Part shown: in pieces, positions 8,776-16,548 of the stretch
Numbering within the stretch: position 1 is the first letter of the stretch
Layout of the letters: each line of letters starts with the position of its first letter
Assembly: GCA_945931665.1 (NCBI GenBank)
Contig: CAMEPL010000022.1
Span: 1 to 33,567 of the forward strand
Origin: an uncultured Clostridium sp.
GTDB taxonomy: Bacteria > Bacillota > Clostridia > Peptostreptococcales > Peptostreptococcaceae
DNA length: 33,567 bases
Direction: 5' to 3'
Notes under the pieces: model-generated
Database searches by the model: none
Told to the model about the DNA's origin: nothing
The model's input: only the letters and a program-made list of their open reading frames with translations
Translations under genes and position numbers: made by a program

Positions 8776-8805
8776 ATTATACTGTTCTTAATATAAAATC
8801 GTCAA
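8776..8805 (-). promoter_or_regulatory. Sigma-A promoter of rbsKDACB
   Basis: TTGACG (-35, 8800-8805) and TATAAT (-10, 8776-8781) with an 18-nt spacer on the minus strand, about 88 nt before the rbsK start. The rest of the gap up to the second hairpin (8806-9050) is AT-rich and shows nothing else. Confidence 0.75.
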
Positions 8806-9049
8806 CATTTTTTTACATTTTACTACATATTTTTCTATTTTAACGCATAATCTAAGTATTATATATGTATATATGCAATTAATTAGTATATCACATTTAA
8901 TTTTCTAACTATATTGAAGTTGTTTTCATATAAAATATCATTCTAATATAAAGTATTATTTTTATTATTATTTAATTTTGTTTTTATTGTAAATATTCTA
9001 ATTTTTTTATAACTAATATTAAAATAAATATTAATTACTAGCTTTAAAA

Positions 9050-9098
9050 TAAAAAAGCTCCTCTAATTCAAAATATAATATTTCGCCTTAGAGGAGCT
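9050..9098 (-). terminator. Second terminator-type hairpin after the structured RNA
   Basis: Ten-bp perfect stem (AGCTCCTCTA, arms 9056-9065 and 9089-9098) with a 23-nt AT-rich loop and a TTTTTTATTTT tract on the minus strand. It lies about 25 nt beyond the first terminator, so it is probably a back-up that shields the rbs promoter from read-through. Confidence 0.6.
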
Positions 9099-9120
9099 AT
9101 GAGTAGTATAATTTAGACAA

Positions 9121-9144
9121 CAAAAAAGTACCTAAAAGGTACTT
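9121..9144 (-). terminator. Terminator of the structured RNA gene
   Basis: AAGTACCT-TTT-AGGTACTT (8-bp stem, arms 9126-9133 and 9137-9144) followed by TTTTG on the minus strand, immediately after the 3' arm of the RNA's terminal helix. Confidence 0.85.
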
Positions 9145-9371
9145 ATATGAATATTCAGCTGACCTGGTTTTTGACCCCACACTCGCCTACTGCGACGTTC
9201 GCTCTGGGTTTGCCGCACTACTAGCCGTCTCGATTTAGAATTTTTTTGGTTATCGGTAGGTCTTACTTCTAAGCCGCACCATGATCATCAACACCGCTTT
9301 TGACGTTGACTTACGTGGATCCCTTTGCCTGCGACTGGCTTGGACTTTCAACCACAGACCTGAATAATCAC
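9122..9371 (-). ncRNA. Structured non-coding RNA, probable raiA-motif RNA
   Basis: A GC-rich island of about 250 nt in AT-rich DNA, with its own consensus promoter and terminator and no convincing ORF. The 5' and 3' ends pair (RC of 9360-9370 with RC of 9148-9158, 10 of 11 positions), closing the RNA. Inside, short helices can be drawn, for example GCC/GGC around the GTCGC loop and GTCAAC with GTTGAT. The sequence lacks the SRP core, the RNase P core, tmRNA tag features and the 6S rod-and-bubble. Known biology: the raiA motif is a widespread structured RNA of Firmicutes and Actinobacteria, often near raiA (hpf) genes. In the Clostridia I remember it lies between comF and hpf. Here it directly follows comF, and hpf is 6.4 kb further on with the rbs operon between. 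Family name is inferred; that it is an RNA gene is well supported. Confidence 0.65.
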
Positions 9372-9377
9372 TAATAT

Positions 9378-9406
9378 ATTTTAATATCTTATGCTCTATA
9401 TGTCAA
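9378..9406 (-). promoter_or_regulatory. Sigma-A promoter of the structured RNA
   Basis: Perfect TTGACA (9401-9406), 17-nt spacer and TAAAAT (9378-9383) on the minus strand, among the best promoters in the window. The predicted start at about 9371 is one or two bases before the terminal helix begins. Confidence 0.85.
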
Positions 9407-9438
9407 TAGAATGATTTACCTATGCTTATATTTTTCTA

Positions 9439-10284
9439 TTAATCATTTTCTTTGTCAGATAAATACCTATCACTTGCTCTTGTCAATAAAGTTAACACAG
9501 TTATCTTGTTAACAGGAATTAATCTGAGAACTTTTGATATTTCGTTAGTTGTAGCAGCTGTTGTAAAAATATCATCTATTAATATTACATTTTTATCTTT
9601 AAGTAAATTATCCTCATCTTTTATAATAAATGAATTTTTTACTTCTTGTTCTCTTTCCTTTTTATTTAAATTGTATAATCTTTTAGTGTTTTTGCACCTA
9701 AATATACAATTTAAAGTGGGTATTCCCGTTATATCACTCAAATCTTCTGCTATTTTTTGTGCTTGGTTAAATCCTCTTTTTCTAAGTCGCTTCTTATGTA
9801 AAGGAACAAACAACAAATAGTCTGCACTTAGATTTTCGAGCTCCATCTTTTCACTCATAATCTGTGCAACATATCTACAAAAATAAGTTTTGTTTCTGTA
9901 TTTAAAATCTAATATCATCTTTTTGCTTGTTTTATCGTACTCTATACATGAAATTGCCCTGTCAAAATAGAAACTTCTATGTTTGCAAGATGGACAATCT
10001 GCAATATTTTCATATTCTAGGTTATGATTTATAATTGGCTTACCACATTTTAAACATGCATCCTTTAAAAAGTGTAATTCTTCAAAACAATCTTTACATA
10101 TAGAGTACGTGTTGTTTAGCTTTATAGGATTGTCACAAATTATGCATGTAATATTCTTTGGATAGATAAAATCCAATACTATATCTAAAAAATATTTCAA
10201 TATTGATTTTATATCATCCATGTTTTTTATGTTGTTTTTTATAGGTTTATTTTCTAAATCCTTATTAACTTCTATTATCTTCAA
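9439..10284 (-). CDS. comF: ComF family phosphoribosyltransferase-like protein
   Basis: 281 aa. The N-terminal zinc region has CIIC (C47, C50), CKDC (C63, C66), CLKC (C77, C80) and CPSC (C97, C100). A PRTase-type domain follows, with VPLHKKRLRKRGFNQAQKIAEDL and the PRPP-binding motif VILIDDIFTTAATT. In naturally competent bacteria ComF helps move single-stranded DNA into the cytoplasm. It is conserved in many Clostridia not known to be competent. The start is a TTG at 10284 inside the end of recD2 (20-nt overlap), with AAGG 8 nt upstream; the next ATG (codon 22) has no ribosome binding site. It forms an operon with recD2, and no terminator separates it from the RNA promoter downstream. Confidence 0.9.
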   Translation of the reverse strand: MKIIEVNKDLENKPIKNNIKNMDDIKSILKYFLDIVLDFIYPKNITCIICDNPIKLNNTYSICKDCFEELHFLKDACLKCGKPIINHNLEYENIADCPSCKHRSFYFDRAISCIEYDKTSKKMILDFKYRNKTYFCRYVAQIMSEKMELENLSADYLLFVPLHKKRLRKRGFNQAQKIAEDLSDITGIPTLNCIFRCKNTKRLYNLNKKEREQEVKNSFIIKDEDNLLKDKNVILIDDIFTTAATTNEISKVLRLIPVNKITVLTLLTRASDRYLSDKEND

Positions 10285-12496
10285 TCAGCAGACCTTCTTT
10301 TTTAAATTTATTTAACTTAACTGCTAAATTAGAATATCTGTCACTACTTCGATTGTTCTTAATCATAAACTCTAAGTATTTAACATCTCCAACTAATACA
10401 ACTTGTTTCTTTGCACGTGTAACAGCAGTGTAAAGTAGGTTTCTGCTAAGTAACATAGGTGGAGCCCAAGTCATCGGTATTACAACGATTGGGAACTCAC
10501 TTCCCTGACTTTTGTGGATAGTTGTGCAAAAGCTGTGGTCTAATTCGTCTAATTCATCATACTTATAAGTTACGATTTTCATACCATCGAATATAACAAA
10601 TACCTCTTTCTTTTCTTTGTCTATATAGTAAATATAGCCAATATCTCCATTATATATACCATGTCCGCTGTTGCTTCCATCTTCGCTCTTCCACTTTCTT
10701 GTGTAGTTGTTTTTTATCTGCATTACTTTGTCGCCAACTCTAAATGTTCTTTTCGAAAATACTTCTTCTGTTTTATATTTATTTGGCGGATTTAAACTTT
10801 TTTGAAGTTCTATATTTAAATTATTTACACCAAGGTTTCCTTTTCTCATCGGCGATAATACTTGAATATCCTTTAATTTATCTACACCATAGAATTTTGG
10901 TAATCTCTCGCTTACTATCCCTACAATCTCTGGCAGTATATCGTCTCCTTCTTTTTTAATAAAGAAGAAATCCTTGCCTTTAACGTTTAATTTAAGTGGC
11001 TCACCTTTATTAATTCTATGGGCATTGACTACTATCATACTTTCTTGTGCTTGTCTAAATATTTCATTTAGTCTAACAGTATTTATAACCTCTGAATCGA
11101 TAAGGTCCTTTAGAACATTTCCTGCACCGACAGAAGGCAACTGGTCGCTGTCACCTACTATTAAAAGCCTTGTACCTGATTTTATAGCCCTAAGCAAACT
11201 GTACATAAGCACAATATCCACCATCGAAACCTCATCCAATATAACAACATCAGCATCAATAGGGTCTTCCTCATTCTTCATAAATGTAAGTTCATCACTA
11301 TCCATACCAAACCCCATCTCTAAAAGCCTGTGTATTGTTTTTGCTTCCTTATTAGATGTTTCACTCATTCTTTTAGCTGCACGTCCTGTAGGGGCCGCCA
11401 AAACAACTTTTTGGTCATTGTTTTCAAACACTTTTATGATTGTGTTGATTGTTGTTGTTTTTCCTGTCCCTGGCCCACCAGTTATTATTACAACACCTTG
11501 CTCAACAGCTTCTTTAACTGCTATAACTTGATTTTGAGCAAGTTTTATTCCATCTTCTCTCTCAATCATCTTTATTTCATGATCTATATTTATTTTTAAA
11601 TCTTCAAAGTCTACTTGAGAAAGTCTTATCATCTCTCTACATACTCCATTTTCCGCCATGTAATAAGGCATTAAATACACATTTATATCATTATGTTCTC
11701 TTTCAACATGTATTTTTTGAGTATAAGCTAGTTCTAAAACACCTTCTTTTATATGTTCTGCCTCAACATCTAAAACCTTCACCGCTTGTGGAACTAATAC
11801 ACTTAGTGGCAAATATGTATTTCCATTAGATGTACTTTGATTAAGTGTGTATAAAATCCCTTGGAATATTCTATCTCTAGAATATTTATCAATTCCTAGC
11901 TTCTTAGCAATATCATCAGCTACCTTAAATCCAATTCCTCGGATATCTTCGGCAAGTTTATAAGGATTTTTATTTATAACACTTATTGCTTTATCTTTAT
12001 ATTTTTTATAAATCTTTAGACAGTAATTAGGAGTTATTCCATAAGGAGATAACTGTATAATTATGTTTCTTAATTCTCTGTTTTCTTCATAACTTTCAGT
12101 TATCTGTTTTATTTTCTTTGCGCCAATTCCCTCTACTTCTTTTAATCTTTCTGGAGTGTTTTGGATTACGTCTAGAGTATCAACTCCGAATTTTTTAATA
12201 ATCCTCAATGCCATTTTTTCTCCTATACCATGAATCATACCAGAAGATAAATAAGCGTAAATTCCCTCCAAAGATGAAGGTGTTACAGGCATAAAACTTG
12301 TTACTTCAAATTGTGAGCCATAAGTCTTGTGTGTTACCCACTTTCCTTCAACCTCTATACTTTCACCAACAGATAAAGTCGGCATACATCCTACAATTGT
12401 GACTTCCTCGTCTTCATTTGCAAGATAAGCTATAGTGTATCCATTCTCTTCATTTTTAAAAACTATATCACTTATCATACCCTCTAATTTTTCCAT
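10265..12496 (-). CDS. recD2: RecD-like DNA helicase (RecD2/YrrC family)
   Basis: 743 aa SF1B helicase moving 5'-3' on DNA, involved in repair and replication-fork maintenance in Gram-positives without RecBCD. The N-terminal OB-type domain (about 1-70) is followed by helix-hairpin-helix modules (about 75-200: IHGIGEKMALRII, VEGIGAKKIKQI, IRGIGFKVADDIA). Walker A GGPGTGKT is at 340-347. VVILDEVSMVD (motif II) and VGDSDQLPSVGAG follow, and the C-terminal TTIHKSQGSEFP and YTAVTRAKKQVVLVGD complete the helicase. An in-frame GTG at 12505 overlaps the AGGAG; the ATG at 12496 has a proper 8-nt spacing and is chosen. The N-terminal extension distinguishes it from RecD proper. It overlaps comF downstream. 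Confidence 0.95.
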   Translation of the reverse strand: MEKLEGMISDIVFKNEENGYTIAYLANEDEEVTIVGCMPTLSVGESIEVEGKWVTHKTYGSQFEVTSFMPVTPSSLEGIYAYLSSGMIHGIGEKMALRIIKKFGVDTLDVIQNTPERLKEVEGIGAKKIKQITESYEENRELRNIIIQLSPYGITPNYCLKIYKKYKDKAISVINKNPYKLAEDIRGIGFKVADDIAKKLGIDKYSRDRIFQGILYTLNQSTSNGNTYLPLSVLVPQAVKVLDVEAEHIKEGVLELAYTQKIHVEREHNDINVYLMPYYMAENGVCREMIRLSQVDFEDLKINIDHEIKMIEREDGIKLAQNQVIAVKEAVEQGVVIITGGPGTGKTTTINTIIKVFENNDQKVVLAAPTGRAAKRMSETSNKEAKTIHRLLEMGFGMDSDELTFMKNEEDPIDADVVILDEVSMVDIVLMYSLLRAIKSGTRLLIVGDSDQLPSVGAGNVLKDLIDSEVINTVRLNEIFRQAQESMIVVNAHRINKGEPLKLNVKGKDFFFIKKEGDDILPEIVGIVSERLPKFYGVDKLKDIQVLSPMRKGNLGVNNLNIELQKSLNPPNKYKTEEVFSKRTFRVGDKVMQIKNNYTRKWKSEDGSNSGHGIYNGDIGYIYYIDKEKKEVFVIFDGMKIVTYKYDELDELDHSFCTTIHKSQGSEFPIVVIPMTWAPPMLLSRNLLYTAVTRAKKQVVLVGDVKYLEFMIKNNRSSDRYSNLAVKLNKFKKEGLLIEDNRS

Positions 12497-12673
12497 AATA
12501 CACACTCCTAATTGCGTCTTACACGCTTAATATATTTCATTTATTTCAACTTTATTTTATTATCCTTTATATTACATTTTATATTCACAGTCTATTTATA
12601 TATAAACTTAATATAATATTTATAATTTTGATATGTAATTGCTTCTATAAAAATATTATACTAGTTTTTTAAA

Positions 12674-12714
12674 TAAAAAAAGACCCTGTATTCTTATAAT
12701 ACAAGGTCTTTTAT
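12674..12714 (-). terminator. Terminator of metK
   Basis: Arms 12679-12692 and 12698-12711 pair with one mismatch around a 5-nt loop, followed on the minus strand by TTTTTTTATTT. It lies about 30 nt after the metK stop and insulates recD2. Confidence 0.85.
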
Positions 12715-12740
12715 ATTTAAAGTTATATTATTCTAATTAA

Positions 12741-13931
12741 TTATATACCAGCTTGTTCTCTTAAAGTTTCAGCTTTATCAGTTCTTTCCCATGGTAAATC
12801 TATATCAGTTCTACCGAAATGACCGTAAGCAGCAACTTGTTTGTATATAGGTCTTCTTAAGTCAAGGTCTCTTATTATAGCACCTGGTCTTAAATCGAAG
12901 TTTTTGTTTATTAATTCAACTAATACTTCTTCAGAAACTTTTCCAGTTCCGAAAGTATCAACGAATATTGATAATGGTTTAGCAACACCGATTGCGTAAG
13001 CTAATTCTATTTCACATTTGTCTGCAAGTCCAGCAGCAACTATGTTTTTAGCTACATATCTAGCAGCGTAAGCAGCAGATCTGTCAACTTTTGTTGGGTC
13101 TTTACCAGAGAATGCTCCACCACCGTGTCTAGAGTATCCACCGTAAGTATCTATTATTATTTTTCTACCTGTTAAACCAGTATCTCCTTGTGGTCCACCT
13201 ATAACGAATCTACCTGTTGGGTTGATGTAGTACATAGTTTCTTCATCTAATAATTCAGCAGGTATAACAGCTTTTATAACGTGTTCTATTAAATCTCTTC
13301 TTATAGTTTCGTTATCAACATTTTCACTATGTTGAGAAGATATTAATACAGTGTGAACTCTAACTGGTGTGTTTCCTTCGTATTCAACAGTTACTTGAGT
13401 TTTACCATCTGGTCTTAAGTAATCTAATAATCCAGATTTTCTAACTTCTGTTAATCTTCTTGATAATTTGTGAGCTAAAGATATTGGAAGTGGCATTAAT
13501 TCTTCTGTTTCATTACAAGCGAAACCGAACATTATACCTTGGTCTCCAGCACCAACTTTTTCTATTTCTTCTTCAGTTTGTTCTCCTGATTTACTTTCTA
13601 AACCTTCATCAACACCCATAGCGATGTCTCCTGATTGTTCATCTATAGCAGTTATTACTGCACAAGTATTGCAGTCGAATCCAAATTTAGCTCTAGTATA
13701 TCCGATACCTTCTACTGTTTCTCTAACTAATTTTGGGATATCAACATAAGCATTTGTACTTATTTCACCTGCAACTAATACTAATCCAGTTGTAGTAGTA
13801 GTTTCACAAGCAACTCTTGATAGTGGGTCTTTTTCTAATAATGCATCTAGTATTGCATCTGATATTTGGTCACACATCTTATCTGGATGACCTTCAGTAA
13901 CTGATTCTGACGTAAATAAATGTCTTGCCAT
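12741..13931 (-). CDS. metK: S-adenosylmethionine synthetase MetK
   Basis: 396 aa, full length. It makes SAM from methionine and ATP. Signatures are [21 protein letters not shown] (N-terminal ATP/Mg site), the [12 protein letters not shown] hexapeptide region (about 127-138), and [26 protein letters not shown] (P-loop-like phosphate site, about 270-296). The DLPWERTD C-terminus is typical. AGGAGG lies 7 nt before the ATG. It is a single-gene unit controlled by the SAM-I riboswitch in its leader, so the product represses its own synthesis. Confidence 0.98.
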   Translation of the reverse strand: MARHLFTSESVTEGHPDKMCDQISDAILDALLEKDPLSRVACETTTTTGLVLVAGEISTNAYVDIPKLVRETVEGIGYTRAKFGFDCNTCAVITAIDEQSGDIAMGVDEGLESKSGEQTEEEIEKVGAGDQGIMFGFACNETEELMPLPISLAHKLSRRLTEVRKSGLLDYLRPDGKTQVTVEYEGNTPVRVHTVLISSQHSENVDNETIRRDLIEHVIKAVIPAELLDEETMYYINPTGRFVIGGPQGDTGLTGRKIIIDTYGGYSRHGGGAFSGKDPTKVDRSAAYAARYVAKNIVAAGLADKCEIELAYAIGVAKPLSIFVDTFGTGKVSEEVLVELINKNFDLRPGAIIRDLDLRRPIYKQVAAYGHFGRTDIDLPWERTDKAETLREQAGI

Positions 13932-14090
13932 TTTAGTTCCTCCTTAAATTTCTATAATTTATTTTATCTCATAATATTGTTCCTAAAAAATCTTTTTATT
14001 AATACGTTTAATAAAGATTTTTTGTTTGGAATTCTAGATTATATTCTTTATTTTACAAGAAATTTTATTCCTTATACTTTCTTATAAATT

Positions 14091-14120
14091 AAAAAAACCT
14101 CTTCTAGCGCAGAAGAGGTT
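14091..14120 (-). terminator. Riboswitch-controlled terminator of metK leader
   Basis: AACCTCTTCT-TGCGC-type hairpin: 10-bp perfect stem (arms 14096-14105 and 14111-14120) with a T run on minus. The left arm of the RNA stem (AACCTCTTCT) can instead pair with AGATGAGGT at the 3' end of the aptamer (8 of 9), giving an anti-terminator. Confidence 0.9.
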
Positions 14121-14245
14121 ACTGTATGCTTAAACACGCGACCTCATCTTTCTAGAATTCTCTCTAGCAGGATTTAGCACCTTCCTTTTACAAGTGGTTG
14201 CTGGGCTTCATAGGGCCTGTCCCTCAGCCTCTCTTGATAAGGTAA
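14121..14245 (-). promoter_or_regulatory. SAM-I (S-box) riboswitch
   Basis: The minus strand carries the classical S-box core: CTTATCAAGAGAGGCTGAGG, GGCCCTATGAAGCCC, AGCAACC and AAGGTGCTAAATCC, closed by P1 CTTATC (14236-14241) with GATGAG (14143-14148). SAM binding stabilises P1, frees the terminator arm and stops transcription before metK. Confidence 0.97.
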
Positions 14246-14279
14246 TCAAGAAATTTTTCTTTCAAATTTAACACTATAA

Positions 14280-14308
14280 ATAATACCTGTTTTACGATTT
14301 ATTGTCAA
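14280..14308 (-). promoter_or_regulatory. Sigma-A promoter of metK
   Basis: TTGACA (14303-14308), 17-nt spacer and TATTAT (14280-14285) on minus. The predicted start near 14273 leaves the whole S-box aptamer and terminator in the leader. Confidence 0.85.
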
Positions 14309-14385
14309 GCATTTTTGCAATTCTATTTGTTAGTTTTTGTTTTATTCTTAAATAATCTCAGAGATGTAACTCTTCTAAAAATAGT

Positions 14386-14414
14386 ATTATTTCACACTTT
14401 CAATTCATATATTA
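14386..14414 (+). promoter_or_regulatory. Candidate sigma-E promoter of yyaC
   Basis: TATTATT (14386-14392), 14-nt spacer and CATATATT (14407-14414). This agrees with the sigma-E pattern KMATATT-N14-CATACANT at 6 of 7 and 7 of 8 positions. The predicted start is only about 15 nt before the ATG, but the GGGAGG still fits. Confidence 0.45.
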
Positions 14415-14434
14415 TCTAGAAGGGAGGAACTCCT

Positions 14435-14944
14435 ATGTATTTAGCTAAGGTAAACTATAAAAGAGAAGATGTCACGCATATATTAAGTAATATTCTCAAA
14501 AATATAATCTCTGATAATACTGTAATAATATGTATAGGAACAGATCGTGCTATTGGAGATGCACTAGGGCCTTTAGTAGGTACTATGCTCAAAAATAGTG
14601 ATTTTAAATACCCTGTTTACGGTACATTGGATAATCCTATTCATGCTTTAAACATTTATGAATCAATTGAAAAGATTAAAAGCAAACATTCCTCGAGCCA
14701 ATTTTTAGCCATAGATGCCTGTTTGGGCTCGTCAAGTAACATAGGTAATATACAAATACGAGAGGGACCTATACTTCCAGGCAAGGGCGTAGGTAAGAAA
14801 TTACCCCAAGTAGGGACTTATTCTATAGTTGGCATTGTAGATAAAATAGATGAAAATAATAGATTTTCTTTTAATAATATAAGGCTTAATTTTATTTTAG
14901 AATTAGCAGAAACGATTGCTTTATCCCTGCTCCTTGCAACATAA
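14435..14944 (+). CDS. yyaC: YyaC family sporulation protein (spore protease-like)
   Basis: 169 aa, one domain (DUF1256/YyaC). It has the hydrogenase-maturation/GPR-like peptidase look: VIICIGTDRAIGDALGPLVGTML with conserved acidic residues, GTLDNPIHALN, AIDACLG, then GKGVGKKLPQVGTYSIVGIVD. Related spore proteases (GPR) cleave small acid-soluble proteins, but the activity of YyaC itself is not established to my knowledge. GGGAGG lies 6-7 nt before the ATG. It is transcribed away from metK and ends at a terminator shared with mbl. Its neighbourhood and promoter-like motif point to expression in sporulation. Confidence 0.9.
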   Translation: MYLAKVNYKREDVTHILSNILKNIISDNTVIICIGTDRAIGDALGPLVGTMLKNSDFKYPVYGTLDNPIHALNIYESIEKIKSKHSSSQFLAIDACLGSSSNIGNIQIREGPILPGKGVGKKLPQVGTYSIVGIVDKIDENNRFSFNNIRLNFILELAETIALSLLLAT

Positions 14945-15003
14945 AAAAAAGTAGCTATAATAAAATAATAATTTTTATATTATTTTAAAGTAGCTACTTT
15001 TTA
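14943..15003. terminator. Bidirectional terminator between yyaC and mbl
   Basis: AAAAAGTAGCT at the left pairs with AGCTACTTTTT at the right, and the AT-rich interior (AATAAAATAATA with TATTATTTTA) extends the stem. Flanking A and T runs allow it to act for both convergent genes. Confidence 0.85.
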
Positions 15004-15035
15004 ATTTATCTCTTAAATATTCTCTTTTCAATCAA

Positions 15036-16052
15036 TTATTTTTTGAAACTTCCACCAGTTTCTAATAAATCAAGTGATCCTAGTGATAATCCAGTACCTT
15101 TAGCAACACAAGAAAGTGGATCATCTGCTAAAACTACTTTTATTCCTGTACTTTCTTCTATTCTTTCTCCTAGTCCTTTTAACATAGCTCCTCCACCTGT
15201 CATCACTATGCCTTTGTCACTTATGTCAGCTGATAGTTCTGGTGGTGTTTTTTCTAGTAGGTTTTTAGTTGCTGCTACTATTTGTTCTACACATGGATTA
15301 AGCGCATCTAACATTTCATTTGCATTTACAGTTATAGTTACAGGAAGTCCTTTAACTAGGTTTCTTCCGCTTATATTCATAGTTCTTGGCTCGTCCTCTT
15401 TAACAGCAGTTCCTATTTCAATTTTTAATTTTTCAGCACTTCTTTCCCCAATCAATACATTATATTCTTTCTTTATGTATTTGATTATCGCTTCATCAAA
15501 TTTATCTCCACCTAATTTTATTGAATCACTTACTACTGATCCCCCTAATGATATTACAGCTATATCAGTAGTTCCTCCACCAATATCAATTATCATATTA
15601 CCATTTGGTTGTGCTATATCTATTCCCGCACCTATTGCTGCTGCTATAGGTTCTTCTATGATGTAAACTTCTCTAGCCCCTGCTTTTTTTGTAGCATCTT
15701 CAACAGCTCTTTTTTCAACTTCAGTAACACCAGTTGGTACACAGACCATTATTCTAGGCATTACAAATCTTCCAAATCCTTTTTTCTCTACTATTTTTTC
15801 AATAAAATAAGATAGCATTTTTTCTGTTATCTCATAATTTGATATAACACCATCTCTTAATGGTCTTATAACATCTATATTTACAGGTGTTCTCCCTATC
15901 ATTCTTCTTGCTTCTGTACCTACCGCTATAACTTCTTTTAATTTATTGTCTACTGCTACTACTGAAGGTTCTTCTAATACTATTCCTTTTTCACTTACAT
16001 ATATCAGTACATTAGCAGTCCCTAAATCTATACCTATATCAGCTCCTGACAT
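15036..16052 (-). CDS. mbl: MreB/Mbl family actin-like cell-shape protein
   Basis: 338 aa, full length for MreB-type actins. The phosphate-1 motif DIGIDLGTANVLIY is near the N-terminus. The middle has VCVPTGVTEVEKRAVEDA and EEPIAAAIGAG. Phosphate-2 is DIGGGTTDIAVISLGG, the adenosine motif is VMTGGGAMLKGL, and the tail is DPLSCVAKGTG. These filaments guide lateral wall synthesis. There are no mreC/mreD neighbours; the gene follows spoIIID, the place where B. subtilis and Clostridia carry mbl, hence the name. The ATG follows AAGGAG by 9 nt. It has its own vegetative promoter directly behind the spoIIID terminator. MreB-paralogue naming is uncertain. Confidence 0.93.
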   Translation of the reverse strand: MSGADIGIDLGTANVLIYVSEKGIVLEEPSVVAVDNKLKEVIAVGTEARRMIGRTPVNIDVIRPLRDGVISNYEITEKMLSYFIEKIVEKKGFGRFVMPRIMVCVPTGVTEVEKRAVEDATKKAGAREVYIIEEPIAAAIGAGIDIAQPNGNMIIDIGGGTTDIAVISLGGSVVSDSIKLGGDKFDEAIIKYIKKEYNVLIGERSAEKLKIEIGTAVKEDEPRTMNISGRNLVKGLPVTITVNANEMLDALNPCVEQIVAATKNLLEKTPPELSADISDKGIVMTGGGAMLKGLGERIEESTGIKVVLADDPLSCVAKGTGLSLGSLDLLETGGSFKK

Positions 16053-16136
16053 CTATTTTCACTCCTTTTTACATTTCTAAGTCTTTATATTTATATTAAA
16101 TTTTATTAATAATTATCATTAATTATCCTATTCTAC

Positions 16137-16165
16137 AATATAGGCAAAAATTTGTCTTTAGTCAA
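16137..16165 (-). promoter_or_regulatory. Sigma-A promoter of mbl
   Basis: TTGACT (16160-16165), 17-nt spacer, TATATT (16137-16142) on minus. The -35 begins right at the end of the spoIIID terminator T-tract. The leader is about 78 nt. Confidence 0.75.
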
Positions 16166-16190
16166 GAAAAAAATGTAGGTTATCCTACAT
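16166..16190 (-). terminator. Terminator of spoIIID, overlapping its stop codon
   Basis: ATGTAGG-ATAA-CCTACAT followed by TTTTTTTC on the minus strand. The left arm (16184-16190) contains the last Met codon and the TAG stop of spoIIID, so the hairpin starts inside the gene. Confidence 0.85.
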
Positions 16191-16442
16191 CTTTTTTTGT
16201 TGCTGGTATTTAAGTTTTGTTGCCATTCCCCCTCGTATATGTCGTTCTGATTTGTTTTTCTCCAAAACTTGTTTTACTTCGCTAGCTAATAATGGGTGAA
16301 TTTCTTCTAATCGCTCTGTTACATCCTTGTGTACAGTACTTTTGCTTACCCCAAAAACTTTTGCCGTTTGTCTTACTGTTGCCTGCTTTTCTAATATATA
16401 TTTTGCAATAATAACTGCTCTTTGTTCTATATGAGATTTCAA
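16185..16442 (-). CDS. spoIIID: Sporulation transcription factor SpoIIID
   Basis: 85 aa mother-cell DNA-binding protein that tunes the sigma-E regulon and the switch to sigma-K. The HTH is unmistakable: TVRQTAKVFGVSKSTVHKDVTERL (about 22-45). It is followed by IHPLLASEVKQVLEKNKSERHIRGG and a basic tail ATKLKYQQQKK, as in B. subtilis SpoIIID. The start is a TTG, needed to include the conserved N-terminus. Two stacked purine-rich sites precede it, with GAGGGAGG at 7-nt spacing. A sigma-E-type promoter lies directly upstream and a terminator overlaps the 3' end, making a very compact single-gene unit. Confidence 0.96.
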   Translation of the reverse strand: MKSHIEQRAVIIAKYILEKQATVRQTAKVFGVSKSTVHKDVTERLEEIHPLLASEVKQVLEKNKSERHIRGGMATKLKYQQQKKM

Positions 16443-16474
16443 GACCTCCCCTCCCTCAATATCAGTCCTATTGA

Positions 16475-16503
16475 TATATATGAAAAAACGGCAAAAAATA
16501 TAA
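16475..16503 (-). promoter_or_regulatory. Candidate sigma-E promoter of spoIIID
   Basis: TTATATT (16497-16503), 14-nt spacer, CATATATA (16475-16482) on minus, close to the sigma-E consensus KMATATT-N14-CATACANT. The predicted start is about 27 nt before the TTG. The -35 lies in the T-tract of the spoIIQ terminator. SpoIIID is a known sigma-E target. Confidence 0.65.
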
Positions 16504-16538
16504 CAGGAGACTTCTCAATTTTTATGAAAAGTCTCCTG
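16493..16538 (-). terminator. Terminator of spoIIQ
   Basis: CAGGAGACTT... arms at 16504-16516 and 16526-16538 (12 of 13 paired, 9-nt loop), followed on minus by TTATATTTTTT. The tract doubles as the -35 region of the spoIIID promoter. Confidence 0.85.
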
Positions 16539-16548
16539 CGTATAAACT

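Noticed and set aside
9122-9371. 6S RNA, SRP RNA or RNase P RNA as identity of the structured RNA
   Set aside because: The conserved SRP core, RNase P core and the simple 6S rod with central bubble are not apparent, whereas the comF/hpf neighbourhood fits raiA RNA.
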